Below are positions 44,124 through 57,209 of a stretch of 64,000 bases of DNA, piece by piece (position 1 is the first letter of the stretch; every line of letters begins with the position of its first letter). The stretch is from Symsagittifera roscoffensis (lineage: Eukaryota; Xenacoelomorpha; Acoela; Convolutidae): positions 68,183,415 through 68,247,414 of the forward strand of contig NC_087062.1 in the NCBI RefSeq assembly GCF_963678635.1, given 5' to 3'. The notes below the pieces were generated by a model. That model was not told where the DNA came from and searched no databases. It was given only the letters and a program-made list of their open reading frames with translations. Both the position numbers and the translations under genes were made by a program.

Positions 44124-47100
44124 GGCTGAAACTATTTATAGTTTCAGCCAGAGAAGAATAACTTTAACTTTGCAATTAATTGCTCTTTCTTGATTCTAAG
44201 CTCGCAATAAGACCAGTATATAATAGATCTCCTGAGACCGTGAAACATCAAAATAAGAGTAGGATTGGTATTAGACTTAGAAGTTGGACTAATCTATCCT
44301 ACCAAAAATAAGATAGCGTGACGAGCAGAAGGTGTACCTTAACCGAAATTTTCTCTGAAAAAGCGACCCTTGACTTAAACTCAGTCGTTAAACAAATCCT
44401 GTTTAAAGATTTTATGATTGAAATAGTTAAGCTTTTCCGCGTGGCTGTTCTGAAAAAAAATCAAACGTTTGAAAAAAAATAAGCCATGTAAAATTTTTTC
44501 GCGATTTTTATAATCAGAAATTTTTCAAGGGCAAACTATTAATGGTAAAATTTTTGATACTTTTTGCCTTTTATAATGCATGCTATCTCGTCATTTCTAA
44601 AAGAGTCCCGAAGTTCGTCTTATTCAATTTCTTCTCCGAACTTTTTGTTTATCAGTTTCAAAATTTCATTTGCAAAAGTAGTGTTTTGGAAGTATATATT
44701 TTTTTCTTATCTCTTGAACTTACATTTTTGTATACCGTATTTTCTGTTGGTCAAAAGTTTTTTTTTCCAAATTAAGACTCTGAATAAAATTTCTCAAAGT
44801 GGGTTTTGAAAGAAAAGTTTTTTAAAACAAGCTCAATTTTGAAAACTATATTGCGGAAGTTTAGCTAAGCTGTAGCTGAAGTTTAACTAAACTTTAGCTT
44901 ATGTTAGTGGCAATTTGCTTAAAATTTATCGAGGGCTGCTCCAAAGTAGCATATTTTCATTTTTTCAAAAAATTGTACTCATCAGATTTTATAAATGATA
45001 CTCAAATCCATTAGTTTCATCTGGAATAATTGTTTTTAAATCAAATTCAAAAAAAAACTCATATATTTTTTGTGATGCAAGAAATTATTTTAAAAAAGTT
45101 GGCAGCGCAAAGTTGATAATCCTTTACTTAAAATACGTTATAGAAAAATAGATCAGACAAACTAAATAAAACACCCATCTACCAATCACGACCCATGACT
45201 AAAACTTACAACAAATTGTAAGGCTGAAACTATTTATAGTTTCAGCCAGAGAAGAATAACTTTAACTTTGCAATTAATTGCTCTTTCTTGATTCTAAGCT
45301 CGCAATAAGACCAGTATATACTAGATCTCCTGAGACCGTGAAATATCAAAATAAGAGTAGGATTAATATTAGACTTAGAAGTTGCACTAATCTATCCTAC
45401 CAAAAATAAGATAGCGTGACGAGCAGAAGGTGTAACTTAACCGAAATTTTCTCTGAAAAAGCGACCCTTGACTTAAACTCAGTCGTTAATTAAATCCTGT
45501 TTAAAGATTTTATGATTGAAATAGTTAAGCTTTTCCGCGTGGCTGTTCTGAAAAAAAACCAAACGTTTGAAAAAAAATAAGCCATGTAAAACTTTTTCGC
45601 GATTTTTATAATCAGAAAATTTTCAAGGGCAAACTATTAATGGTAAAATTTTTGATACTTTTTGCCTTTTATAATGCATGCTATCTCGTCATTTCTAAAA
45701 GAGTCCCGAAGTTCGTCTTATTCAATTTCTTCTCCGAACTTTTTGTTTATCAGTTTCAAAATTTCATTTGCAAAAGTAGTGTTATTGGAAGTATATATTT
45801 TTTTCTTATCTCTTGAACTTACATTTTTGTATACCGTATTTTCTGTCGGTCAAAAGTTTTTTTTCCAAATTAAGACTCTGAATAAAATTTCTCAAAGTGG
45901 GTTTTGAAAGAAAAGTTTTTAAAACAAGCTCAACTTTGAAAACTATATTGCGGAAGTTTAGCTAAGCTGTAGCTGAAGTTTAACTAAACTTTAGCTTATG
46001 TTAGTGGCAATTTGCTTAAAATTTATCGAGGGCTGCTCCAAAGTAGCATATTTTCATTGTTTCAATAAATTGTACTCATCAGATTTTATAAATGATACTC
46101 AAATCCATTAGTTTCATCTGGAATAATTGTTTTTAAATCAAATTCAAAAAACAACTCATATATTTTTTGTGATGCAAGAAATTATTTTAAAAAAGTTGGC
46201 AGCGCAAAGTTGATAATCCTTTACTTAAAATACGTTATAGAAAAATAGATCAGACAAACTAAATAAAACACCCATCTACCAATCACGACCCATGACTAAA
46301 ACTTACAACAAATTGTAAGGCTGAAACTATTTATAGTTTCAGCCAGAGAAGAATAACTTTAACTTTGCAATTAATTGCTCTTTCTTGATTCTAAGCTCGC
46401 AATAAGACCAGTATATACTAGATCTCCTGAGACCGTGAAATATCAAAATAAGAGTAGGATTAGTATTAGACTTAGAAGTTGCACTAATCTATCCTACCAA
46501 AAATAAGATAGCGTGACGAGCAGAAGGTGTAACTTAACCGAAATTTTCTCTGAAAAAGCGACCCTTGACTTAAACTCAGTCGTTAATTAAATCCTGTTTA
46601 AAGATTTTATGATTGAAATAGTTAAGCTTTTCCGCGTGGCTGTTCTGAAAAAAAACCAAACGTTTGAAAAAAAATAAGCCATGTAAAACTTTTTCGCGAT
46701 TTTTATAATCAGAAAATTTTCAAGGGCAAACTATTAATGGTAAAATTTTTGATACTTTTTGCCTTTTATAATGCATGCTGTCATTTCTAAAAGAGTCCCG
46801 AAGTTCGTCTTATTCAATTTCTGCTCCGAACTTTTTGTTTATCAGTTTCAAAATTTCATTTGCAAAAGTAGTGTTATTGGAAGTATATATTTTTTTCTTA
46901 TCTCTTGAACTTACATTTTTGTATACCGTATTTTCTGTTGGTCAAAAGTTTTTTTTCCAAATTAAGACTCTGAATAAAATTTCTCAAAGTGGGTTTTGAA
47001 AGAAAAGTTTTTAAAACAAGCTCAACTTTGAAAACTATATTGCGGAAGTTTAGCTAAGCTGTAGCTGAAGTTTAACTAAACTTTAGCTTATGTTAGTGGC

Positions 47101-50100
47101 AATTTGCTTAAAATTTATCGAGGGCTGCTCCAAAGTAGCATATTTTCATTGTTTCAATAAATTGTACTCATCAGATTTTATAAATGATACTCAAATCCAT
47201 TAGTTTCATCTGGAATAATTGTTTTTAAATCAAATTCAAAAAACAACTCATATATTTTTTGTGATGCAAGAAATTATTTTAAAAAAGTTGGCAGCGCAAA
47301 GTTGATAATCCTTTACTTAAAATACGTTATAGAAAAATAGATCAGACAAACTAAATAAAACACCCATCTACCAATCACGACCCATGACTAAAACTTACAA
47401 CAAATTGTAAGGCTGAAACTATTTATAGTTTCAGCCAGAGAAGAATAACTTTAACTTTGCAATTAATTGCTCTTTCTTGATTCTAAGCTCGCAATAAGAC
47501 CAGTATATACTAGATCTCCTGAGACCGTGAAACATCAAAATAAGAGTAGGATTGGTATTAGACTTAGAAGTTGGACTAATCTATCCTACCAAAAATAAGA
47601 TAGCGTGACGAGCAGAAGGTGTACCTTAACCGAAATTTTCTCTGAAAAAGCGACCCTTGACTTAAACTCAGTCGTTAAACAAATCCTGTTTAAAGATTTT
47701 ATGATTGAAATAGTTAAGCTTTTCCGCGTGGCTGTTCTGAAAAAAAATCAAACGTTTGAAAAAAAATAAGCCATGTAAAATTTTTTCGCGATTTTTATAA
47801 TCAGAAATTTTTCAAGGGCAAACTATTAATGGTAAAATTTTTGATACTTTTTGCCTTTTATAATGCATGCTATCTCGTCATTTCTAAAAGAGTCCCGAAG
47901 TTCGTCTTATTCAATTTCTTCTCCGAACTTTTTGTTTATCAGTTTCAAAATTTCATTTGCAAAAGTAGTGTTATTGGAACCATATATTTTTTTCTTATCT
48001 CTTGAACTTACATTTTTGTATACCGTATTTTCTGTTGGTCAAAAATTTTTTTCCAAATTAAGACTCTGAATAAAATTTCTCAAAGTGGGTTTTGAAAGAA
48101 AAGTTTTTTAAAACAAGATCAATTTTGAAAACTATATTGCGGAAGTTTAGCTAAGCTGTAGCTGAAGTTTAACTAAACTTTAGCTTATGTTAGTGGCAAT
48201 TTGCTTAAAATTTATCGAGGGCTGCTCCAAAGTAGCATATTTTCATTTTTTCAAAAAATTGTACTCATCAGATTTTATAAATGATACTCAAATCCATTAG
48301 TTTCATCTGGAATAATTGTTTTTAAATCAAATTCAAAAAACAACTCATATATTTTTTGTGATGCAAGAAATTATTTTAAAAAAGTTGGCAGCGCAAAGTT
48401 GATAATCCTTTACTTAAAATACGTTATAGAAAAATAGATCAGACAAACTAAATAAAACACCCATCTACCAATCACGACCCATGACTAAAACTTACAACAA
48501 ATTGTAAGGCTGAAACTATTTATAGTTTCAGCCAGAGAAGAATAACTTTAACTTTGCAATTAATTGCTCTTTCTTGATTCTAAGCTCGCAATAAGACCAG
48601 TATATACTAGATCTCCTGAGACCGTGAAATATCAAAATAAGAGTAGGATTGGTATTAGACTTAGAAGTTGCACTAATCTATCCTACCAAAAATAAGATAG
48701 CGTGACGAGCAGAAGGTGTAACTTAACCGAAATTTTCTCTGAAAAAGCGACCCTTGACTTAAACTCAGTCGTTAATTAAATCCTGTTTAAAGATTTTATG
48801 ATTGAAATAGTTAAGCTTTTCCGCGTGGCTGTTCTGAAAAAAAACCAAACGTTTGAAAAAAAATAAGCCATGTAAAACTTTTTCGCGATTTTTATAATCA
48901 GAAAATTTTCAAGGGCAAACTATTAATGGTAAAATTTTTGATACTTTTTGCCTTTTATAATGCATGCTATCTCGTCATTTCTAAAAGAGTCCCGAAGTTC
49001 GTCTTATTCAATTTCTTCTCCGAACTTTTTGTTTATCAGTTTCAAAATTTCATTTGCAAAAGTAGTGTTATTGGAAGTATATATTTTTTTCTTATCTCTT
49101 GAACTTACATTTTTGTATACCGTATTTTCTGTTGGTCAAAAGTTTTTTTTCCAAATTAAGACTCTGAATAAAATTTCTCAAAGTGGGTTTTGAAAGAAAA
49201 GTTTTTAAAACAAGCTCAACTTTGAAAACTATATTGCGGAAGTTTAGCTAAGCTGTAGCTGAAGTTTAACTAAACTTTAGCTTATGTTAGTGGCAATTTG
49301 CTTAAAATTTATCGAGGGCTGCTCCAAAGTAGCATATTTTCATTGTTTCAATAAATTGTACTCATCAGATTTTATAAATGATACTCAAATCCATTAGTTT
49401 CATCTGGAATAATTGTTTTTAAATCAAATTCAAAAAACAACTCATATATTTTTTGTGATGCAAGAAATTATTTTAAAAAAGTTGGCAGCGCAAAGTTGAT
49501 AATCCTTTACTTAAAATACGTTATAGAAAAATAGATCAGACAAACTAAATAAAACACCCATCTACCAATCACGACCCATGACTAAAACTTACAACAAATT
49601 GTAAGGCTGAAACTATTTATAGTTTCAGCCAGAGAAGAATAACTTTAACTTTGCAATTAATTGCTCTTTCTTGATTCTAAGCTCGCAATAAGACCAGTAT
49701 ATACTAGATCTCCTGAGACCGTGAAATATCAAAATAAGAGTAGGATTGGTATTAGACTTAGAAGTTGCACTAATCTATCCTACCAAAAATAAGATAGCGT
49801 GACGAGCAGAAGGTGTAACTTAACCGAAATTTTCTCTGAAAAAGCGACCCTTGACTTAAACTCAGTCGTTAATTAAATCCTGTTTAAAGATTTTATGATT
49901 GAAATAGTTAAGCTTTTCCGCGTGGCTGTTCTGAAAAAAAAACCAAACGTTTGAAAAAAAATAAGCCATGTAAAACTTTTTCGCGATTTTTATAATCAGA
50001 AAATTTTCAAGGGCAAACTATTAATGGTAAAATTTTTGATACTTTTTGCCTTTTATAATGCATGCTATCTCGTCATTTCTAAAAGAGTCCCGAAGTTCGT

Positions 50101-52855
50101 CTTATTCAATTTCTTCTCCGAACTTTTTGTTTATCAGTTTCAAAATTTCATTTGCAAAAGTAGTGTTATTGGAAGTATATATTTTTTTCTTATCTCTTGA
50201 ACTTACATTTTTGTATACCGTATTTTCTGTTGGTCAAAAGTTTTTTTTCCAAATTAAGACTCTGAATAAAATTTCTCAAAGTGGGTTTTGAAAGAAAAGT
50301 TTTTAAAACAAGCTCAACTTTGAAAACTATATTGCGGAAGTTTAGCTAAGCTGTAGCTGAAGTTTAACTAAACTTTAGCTTATGTTAGTGGCAATTTGCT
50401 TAAAATTTATCGAGGGCTGCTCCAAAGTAGCATATTTTCATTATTTCAATAAATTGTACTCATCAGATTTTATAAATGATACTCAAATCCATTAGTTTCA
50501 TCTGGAATAATTGTTTTTAAATCAAATTCAAAAAACAACTCATATATTTTTTGTGATGCAAGAAATTATTTTAAAAAAGTTGGCAGCGCAAAGTTGATAA
50601 TCCTTTACTTAAAATACGTTATAGAAAAATAGATCAGACAAACTAAATAAAACACCCATCTACCAATCACGACCCATGACTAAAACTTACAACAAATTGT
50701 AAGGCTGAAACTATTTATAGTTTCAGCCAGAGAAGAATAACTTTAACTTTGCAATTAATTGCTCTTTCTTGATTCTAAGCTCGCAATAAGACCAGTATAT
50801 ACTAGATCTCCTGAGACCGTGAAATATCAAAATAAGAGTAGGATTGGTATTAGACTTAGAAGTTGCACTAATCTATCCTACCAAAAATAAGATAGCGTGA
50901 CGAGCAGAAGGTGTAACTTAACCGAAATTTTCTCTGAAAAAGCGACCCTTGACTTAAACTCAGTCGTTAATTAAATCCTGTTTAAAGATTTTATGATTGA
51001 AATAGTTAAGCTTTTCCGCGTGGCTGTTCTGAAAAAAAACCAAACGTTTGAAAAAAAATAAGCCATGTAAAACTTTTTCGCGATTTTTATAATCAGAAAA
51101 TTTTCAAGGGCAAACTATTAATGGTAAAATTTTTGATACTTTTTGCCTTTTATAATGCATGCTATCTCGTCATTTCTAAAAGAGTCCCGAAGTTCGTCTT
51201 ATTCAATTTCTTCTCCGAACTTTTTGTTTATCAGTTTCAAAATTTCATTTGCAAAAGTAGTGTTATTGGAAGTATATATTTTTTTCTTATCTCTTGAACT
51301 TACATTTTTGTATACCGTATTTTCTGTTGGTCAAAAGTTTTTTTTCCAAATTAAGACTCTGAATAAAATTTCTCAAAGTGGGTTTTGAAAGAAAAGTTTT
51401 TAAAACAAGCTCAACTTTGAAAACTATATTGCGGAAGTTTAGCTAAGCTGTAGCTGAAGTTTAACTAAACTTTAGCTTATGTTAGTGGCAATTTGCTTAA
51501 AATTTATCGAGGGCTGCTCCAAAGTAGCATATTTTCATTGTTTCAATAAATTGTACTCATCAGATTTTATAAATGATACTCAAATCCATTAGTTTCATCT
51601 GGAATAATTGTTTTTAAATCAAATTCAAAAAACAACTCATATATTTTTTGTGATGCAAGAAATTATTTTAAAAAAGTTGGCAGCGCAAAGTTGATAATCC
51701 TTTACTTAAAATACGTTATAGAAAAATAGATCAGACAAACTAAATAAAACACCCATCTACCAATCACGACCCATGACTAAAACTTACAACAAATTGTAAG
51801 GCTGAAACTATTTATAGTTTCAGCCAGAGAAGAATAATTTTAACTTTGCAATTAATTGCTCTTTCTTGATTCTAAGCTCGCAATAAGACCAGTATATACT
51901 AGATCTCCTGAGACCGTGAAATATCAAAATAAGAGTAGGATTGGTATTAGACTTAGAAGTTGCACTAATCTATCCTACCAAAAATAAGATAGCGTGACGA
52001 GCAGAAGGTGTAACTTAACCGAAATTTTCTCTGAAAAAGCGACCCTTGACTTAAACTCAGTCGTTAATTAAATCCTGTTTAAAGATTTTATGATTGAAAT
52101 AGTTAAGCTTTTCCGCGTGGCTGTTCTGAAAAAAAACCAAACGTTTGAAAAAAAATAAGCCATGTAAAACTTTTTCGCGATTTTTATAATCAGAAAATTT
52201 TCAAGGGCAAACTATTAATGGTAAAATTTTTGATACTTTTTGCCTTTTATAATGCATGCTATCTCGTCATTTCTAAAAGAGTCCCGAAGTTCGTCTTATT
52301 CAATTTCTTCTCCGAACTTTTTGTTTATCAGTTTCAAAATTTCATTTGCAAAAGTTGTGTTATTGGAAGTATATATTTTTTTCTTATCTCTTGAACTTAC
52401 ATTTTTGTATACCGTATTTTCTGTTGGTCAAAAGTTTTTTTTCCAAATTAAGACTCTGAATAAAATTTCTCAAAGTGGGTTTTGAAAGAAAAGTTTTTAA
52501 AACAAGCTCAACTTTGAAAACTATATTGCGGAAGTTTAGCTAAGCTGTAGCTGAAGTTTAACTAAACTTTAGCTTATGTTAGTGGCAATTTGCTTAAAAT
52601 TTATCGAGGGCTGCTCCAAAGTAGCATATTTTCATTGGTTCAATAAATTGTACTCATCAGATTTTATAAATGATACTCAAATCCATTAGTTTCATCTGGA
52701 ATAATTGTTTTTAAATCAAATTCAAAAAACAACTCATATATTTTTTGTGATGCAAGAAATTATTTTAAAAAAGTTGGCAGCGCAAAGTTGATAATCCTTT
52801 ACTTAAAATACGTTATAGAAAAATGGATCAGACAAACTAAATAAAACACCCATCT
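44083..52855 (+). repeat. Array of eight ~1097-bp tandem units
   Basis: Units starting ACCAATCACGACCCATGAC begin at 44083, 45181, 46278, 47370, 48467, 49564, 50662 and 51759. The eighth ends at about 52855 (CATCTGCCAA). Spacing is 1097-1098 except for the third unit (1092, a short deletion at the CTATCTCG site). Identity looks well above 95 percent. Units 1 and 4 share many variants (GAAACATC, GTTGGACTAA, GTACCTTAACC, GTTAAACAAATCC) that differ from units 2, 3 and 5-8. Each unit carries two foldbacks. The 72-81 codon frame in each copy is a by-product of identity, not evidence of a gene. Confidence 0.95.
44124..44149. repeat. 11-bp perfect hairpin at the head of each 1.1-kb unit (first copy)
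   Basis: GGCTGAAACTA and TAGTTTCAGCC form a perfect inverted repeat around a TTTA loop. It is unchanged in all eight units, at about position 42 of each. A second imperfect foldback (AGTTTAGCTAAGCTGTAGCT and AACTAAACTTTAGCTT) lies at about 44860-44900 and equivalent places. Confidence 0.9.
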
Positions 52856-55604
52856 GCCAATTTTGAGTAACTGGTTGCAAACTTGATTTTTGTCTGAAAA
52901 ATTAGCTTTTAATGAAAAAACTGTCTGAAACGGGTCAATAGCTTTTTTAAATAATATGCTCTGTTTCAACTTCTTACAACCGTTTTCCTCTTGAAAATCT
53001 TTGACTTAAGAAAGTATTTTTGACTTTCATATTCTGAATTATGGAAAATGTTGGCTTAACAATAAATTACTTCTGTGATCATTTTTTTTGTAAATAAAAA
53101 CTTAAAATAGAAGCAAAGCCAAAATTTCGAATCAACATTGTTATTCATCTGAGAAATTGTCTCTACGCTTTTATGCAATGCTATTTGAAATAAATATGCT
53201 CGGCAATAAAGACTCTGCTCAGATATTTCAGATTCTGATAGTAAAAGCACGTAATCTTGTCGAATCTTTAACACTTAGGACTAAATGCATTATCCTTTTT
53301 GAGCGCCACTGTCTTTGACTGAGTTGCTTTTAAAATATCTTTTGGATCAATTGAGAAATTTTCATCAGGCAAAACAGGAAGAAAGATGTTTCAAAAACGT
53401 TATTATACCAAGCAGATGGTTGGTGTGTTCATTTTTTTTATAATTGTGCCAATTGTTGTTGTTGATTTTTTTCGGGCGACCATTGCCTCGAAGAAAGCAA
53501 AACAGCAGGGTTGGGGCTGTAGTTTTGCATATAAAAACTACAAACTGCTCTGCATAGCATACTTCTAAGATACGCAAAAGCTTATCTGAAGGTATTTTTT
53601 GAGTTTCATTATTTTGAGTTTTGATGTTCCACATTCGTTGAAGGATCTGGCGCATGATTTCGTATCATTGAAAACATCAACCCACACGTCATATTAAGCC
53701 CAAAGTAATAATTCAATTATGACATATACGCTTCCTTGAATCACTTTGGAATGAATTCTAAGACGGATTAAATCTCGCTTACTAAATATCGCGCGTTAAT
53801 TGTCCCAAATGGCAATCTTAAGACCCCCTTAACTTTACAAAAAAAAATCACAGGTGAAATATCAAATTTAAGCTAAGGGGAACAATAGCTTTCAAATGAT
53901 GTAGAAAAAAAATCCGTCAAAAATGGCCAGTTACAACGTCGAAATTAGTTAGAAGAAAAAAACCCACCCCAAGCACAATTATTCCGTTAGCTTCGTTACG
54001 AACGCCGGAACAATTACTTTCGTTACGAAAGTCGGAAAAATAAAAAAACATGCCTTTAGCACCTATTGAGATATCTCATCATCCACGAGGTGAACAATAA
54101 AAAAATAAACAAACAAAAAAACTCGAGCTGGACATGCAAAGCACTTCAGGTGGAGATATGATTTCTTCAGGGTAATTTTTCCCCCAGGATAAATTTCCCT
54201 CATTCCATTACGTAAATTGACTCTTAACAAATTGAAAAAAATACAAATGAGTGAAAAAGCATCTTGGCGATTCGATTCCGTGGCAATTAACAACGAGACA
54301 TTTAAGTGGATATAGTGTTTTTGGTTGAAGTAATCATGGTTTGTATTACCTTAAACCCTTTTAAACCCTTAAACCTTAAACTCGCTATCAATGTATACTA
54401 TGCTTAAATGTCCTACCCAGTCAACTGAAACATTTTTGCGCGATGAACCCCAAACATCCTTTTTCATTATTGCTGCTTGGTAATTGACACGCGTATCTGA
54501 AAAGAATTCAACAGAAAGTCTCTTCCGCAAAAAAAGAAGGCGAATAAGACTGTAAATTTTATAGGTTGTTGGACATCCTTTATCTCTTATCCTTTTTTTC
54601 TGACGTGTGAGGAGGATATTGTTGCGTTTTGGCGATCACTTGATTAGAAGAATAAGTCAAGCAACCTACTTGAAGATAAACATACGCTCAAAGTAGATGC
54701 GAAGACGCTTTGAAGGCAGTAATTGAAAAGCGTTATACAGTTCTAACCTGAAAAAATTATCGCAGTTCAACTAAGCAGTTGCATAGTTCTCTATATCTTT
54801 TCCGAATCTAAGAAGGAGAAGCACTTGAGGAGCTTCATCTGAGCAAAACAGAGATAATAAGTTGGAAACTTCACTTTCTTATCTAACAAGTAATCAATAT
54901 TTGGCTGGATGTGGCGCGAAAAAACATGAAAAGCGATTTTTGTGATCCTGAAGTATATTTGTTTCGCCTTGATTAGATTTATAATTACCTCTCAAATTTG
55001 CGAATTCAATAGAAAAAATAGCTTTCAAATACCCAACCAAGAGCCATTTCTAGCTTTAACTTAGTCAGTCAGTCAGCGTTTCAACTAGTCGCAGGAAAAA
55101 AAATTGAAAATTTCTGTTCTCAACTAGTCAATAATTGAACAAAAAAGATTGAAGGAAAAACAACGCAAAAACAAAGCTTTGAGTGTTCCGACTTTCCCCT
55201 AATCCAGGTCGAATAATTTTTGGAAAAAGAAAATTTTGAAAACCTATAAATTTTGAACAATATCAAAATGTGAAATTTTGAGACGTACAAAATTAATACG
55301 ACCGATTAGCTAGCGCGCCTCAATTCAATTTGGAACAAATTTGTTGTGCAGGACAATTCGCTACGCGTAAATAATTTGCGTTACGCTTTCAGCATTATAA
55401 TTAAACTCTTCAAAGCGCGCATAATTTAGTGCAGAACATGGCCAATTTTGCAATTATCAAACTTCCAGAAATTACAATTTTTTTGATGTTTGATTAGCCC
55501 AGATGACGCATAGGACCAGGGTAAGCATTTGTGCTCTCATGAAAACTTTTCCAGTCTGACAATGGATTTCTGTATCGTCAGAAACAAGTTTGTTCACTTT
55601 CAGC
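52856..55604. other. Intergenic, repeats only
   Basis: No exon recognised. An inverted copy of a dispersed repeat lies at 53758-54000. The sequence TCAATTCAATTTGGAACAA at about 55320 is shared with 24250, another dispersed repeat. The open frames near 53365-53655 have no family resemblance. Confidence 0.45.
53758..54000 (-). repeat. Dispersed repeat family, - orientation copy
   Basis: Reverse-complement match of 9605-9866, from TAAGACGGATTAAATCTC to ATTCCGTTA. Shared inner words include CGCGCGTTAATTG, ATCACAGGTGAAATATC, CCGTCAAAAATGGC and CCACCCCAAGCACAA. No coding sequence. Confidence 0.65.
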
Positions 55605-55804
55605 NNNNNNNNNNNNNNNNNNNNNNNNNNNNNNNNNNNNNNNNNNNNNNNNNNNNNNNNNNNNNNNNNNNNNNNNNNNNNNNNNNNNNNNNNNNNNNNN
55701 NNNNNNNNNNNNNNNNNNNNNNNNNNNNNNNNNNNNNNNNNNNNNNNNNNNNNNNNNNNNNNNNNNNNNNNNNNNNNNNNNNNNNNNNNNNNNNNNNNNN
55801 NNNN
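55605..55804. other. Assembly gap of 200 N
   Basis: Exactly 200 N, probably a placeholder of arbitrary size. The base before it completes a good splice acceptor (TTTGTTCACTTTCAG|C), so an exon of the + strand gene ending at 57326 may be hidden in the gap. This cannot be tested from the window. Confidence 0.98.
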
Positions 55805-55831
55805 CTCGGCAAAAATTTCACAGAGTTGTCT

Positions 55832-55908
55832 GTGTCGAGAAAAACCGGTTTGAAATGTTCAAGCTTTAGTCTAATTTGGAGCGAGTAAAGCAAGCGAGCA
55901 GGCTTATT
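55832..55908 (+). repeat. Short direct repeat, left copy
   Basis: GTGTCGAGAAAAACCGG ... GAGCGAGTAAAGCAAGCGAG...GCTTATT. It recurs at 56398-56472 as GTGCCGAGAAAAACCGG ... GAGCGAGTAAAGCGAGCGAG...GCTTAT. The pair lies 565 bases apart and could be the ends of a small element or two copies of one. Confidence 0.7.
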
Positions 55909-56397
55909 GTAGAAAAATAAGCCCTAGAATTTCAATTGAGCTCCAGTAAGAGTAGTTTTTAAATTTTTTTTAGCGCCATCTTTGGAATAAAAAACATTGC
56001 AAAACTGATTTTTTTTTTGTTTTTTGTCATCTCTGAATGAACCCTTGCCTGATTTTGCTTTTTTTGCTCTGACTGTCGAATATGCACTAAATTTTGGGTT
56101 TTCGCACGATCTTTTTATCTTACGAATCGCAAAAAAACAACACAAAATGAAGAAAAATAATATGAAAAGCGTTTTATGTGTTAGTTAAGAGTATGATCAG
56201 AACGTGCTGTGCCACTTGCACAGCCACCAGACATCTTTAGTCTTTCGACTATTTAAAAAAAGGAAGGAATTTTGTGTTTGGATGTGCTTTACTTTTTTCC
56301 ACGCAAAATGAGCTACTTCAAATAATCATATGAGAGTTGAGTGATGTATCATTATAAAGCCTTTTCAACCGTGATTCGTCTCAAAAATTTCTCCCAG

Positions 56398-56472
56398 TGC
56401 CGAGAAAAACCGGCGCAAATTTTTTGATTTTTTGTCTCATTTCGAGCGAGTAAAGCGAGCGAGCACGCTTAT
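56398..56472 (+). repeat. Short direct repeat, right copy
   Basis: Partner of 55832-55908, same orientation, about 80 percent identical by eye. The GCGAG..GCGAGC core is conserved. Confidence 0.7.
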
Positions 56473-56726
56473 GCATGCTTAGCTTAGGCCGGTTACAGTA
56501 GCTCATTTATGCTTATTTTTATATTTACTCGAAGAAAAATAGTGTTTGAAAACTATTAATGCCAATTTGTGAATAAAAAAACTCAAAAAATAAACAAAAT
56601 TTGTGCATAAAAATTTGAAAAAGAAATTACATTTTTTTTGTAGTTTTTTTGTTTTATTATTCATTTTTTTCTTCAAAAACTGTTATCTTGTTTGCACATA
56701 ATCTACGTATCTCGAATATGATTAAA

Positions 56727-57114
56727 AGGGGCGGTATTAGCAGGGGGGTCAAAGGGGTGGCGGACGCCTCCTCCCCCTTCCCCCAAGACACGCCCTCAGG
56801 GGTTCGACACCCTGCCGACCCAAATGGTCTGCCCTTTGGTATTTTTATGAAAACCATTTTTGGCCAACCGATCCTACAGTTTTCTGGAGACGCCTTTGGC
56901 TCCAATGTATTCTATTTTTGAGGGGACGCCTCGAAAAGACGCCCCAAAAAAACGTGGTTTCTGAGTCAAAAATTTCCAAAATTGCCTAAAACACCTTTCC
57001 TGTTTTTTCAAAAATTTGCCTGCGGTCATTACAGTGCTATAGGAGTGCTCGGAAACTGAATTTGGTCGTAAAAGGCGTCGTAAAAATTTTCAGAATATCC
57101 TAGATCCAGCCCTG
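56727..57114. mobile_element. hAT-like MITE fragment related to the element at 16089
   Basis: One end is AGGGGCGGTATTAG and the other is CTAGATCCAGCCCTG, i.e. CAGGGCTGGATCTAG on the other strand, giving degenerate inverted ends. The interior shares GGTTCGACACCCTGCCGACCC and GACGCC-type words with related copies. I see no clear 8-bp duplication, so the ends are eroded. The open frames across it are not genes. Confidence 0.55.
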
Positions 57115-57209
57115 TGCCTAAATGATAGTTTTACGTCAGATCCTTTGATCACATCACGCAAGAAAAATTACACTAATTTGAAGAAAAAAAAAGTTTTTTT
57201 TTCTTGTAG

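Noticed and set aside
44564-52485. Repeated 72-81 codon ORF (MPFIMHAISSFLKE...) in every 1.1-kb unit
   Set aside because: The frame is present only because the units are nearly identical in DNA. The peptide is AT-composition driven, varies in length by indel, has no family resemblance and overlaps another open frame.
44083-52855. CRISPR-like or rDNA-like tandem array
   Set aside because: The units are 1.1 kb without a repeat/spacer structure, and I see no rRNA signature. The genome is plainly animal.
53365-53655. 96-codon - strand ORF
   Set aside because: No domain, splice signal or codon-like composition. It is consistent with chance in AT-rich DNA.
55529-55893. Open frames spanning the N run
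   Set aside because: They exist only because N codons are not read as stops. There is no evidence of coding on either side beyond the acceptor-like sequence before the gap.
56649-56921. Overlapping ORFs on both strands (90 and 82 codons)
   Set aside because: They lie over the GC-rich hAT-like MITE fragment, which explains the lack of stops.
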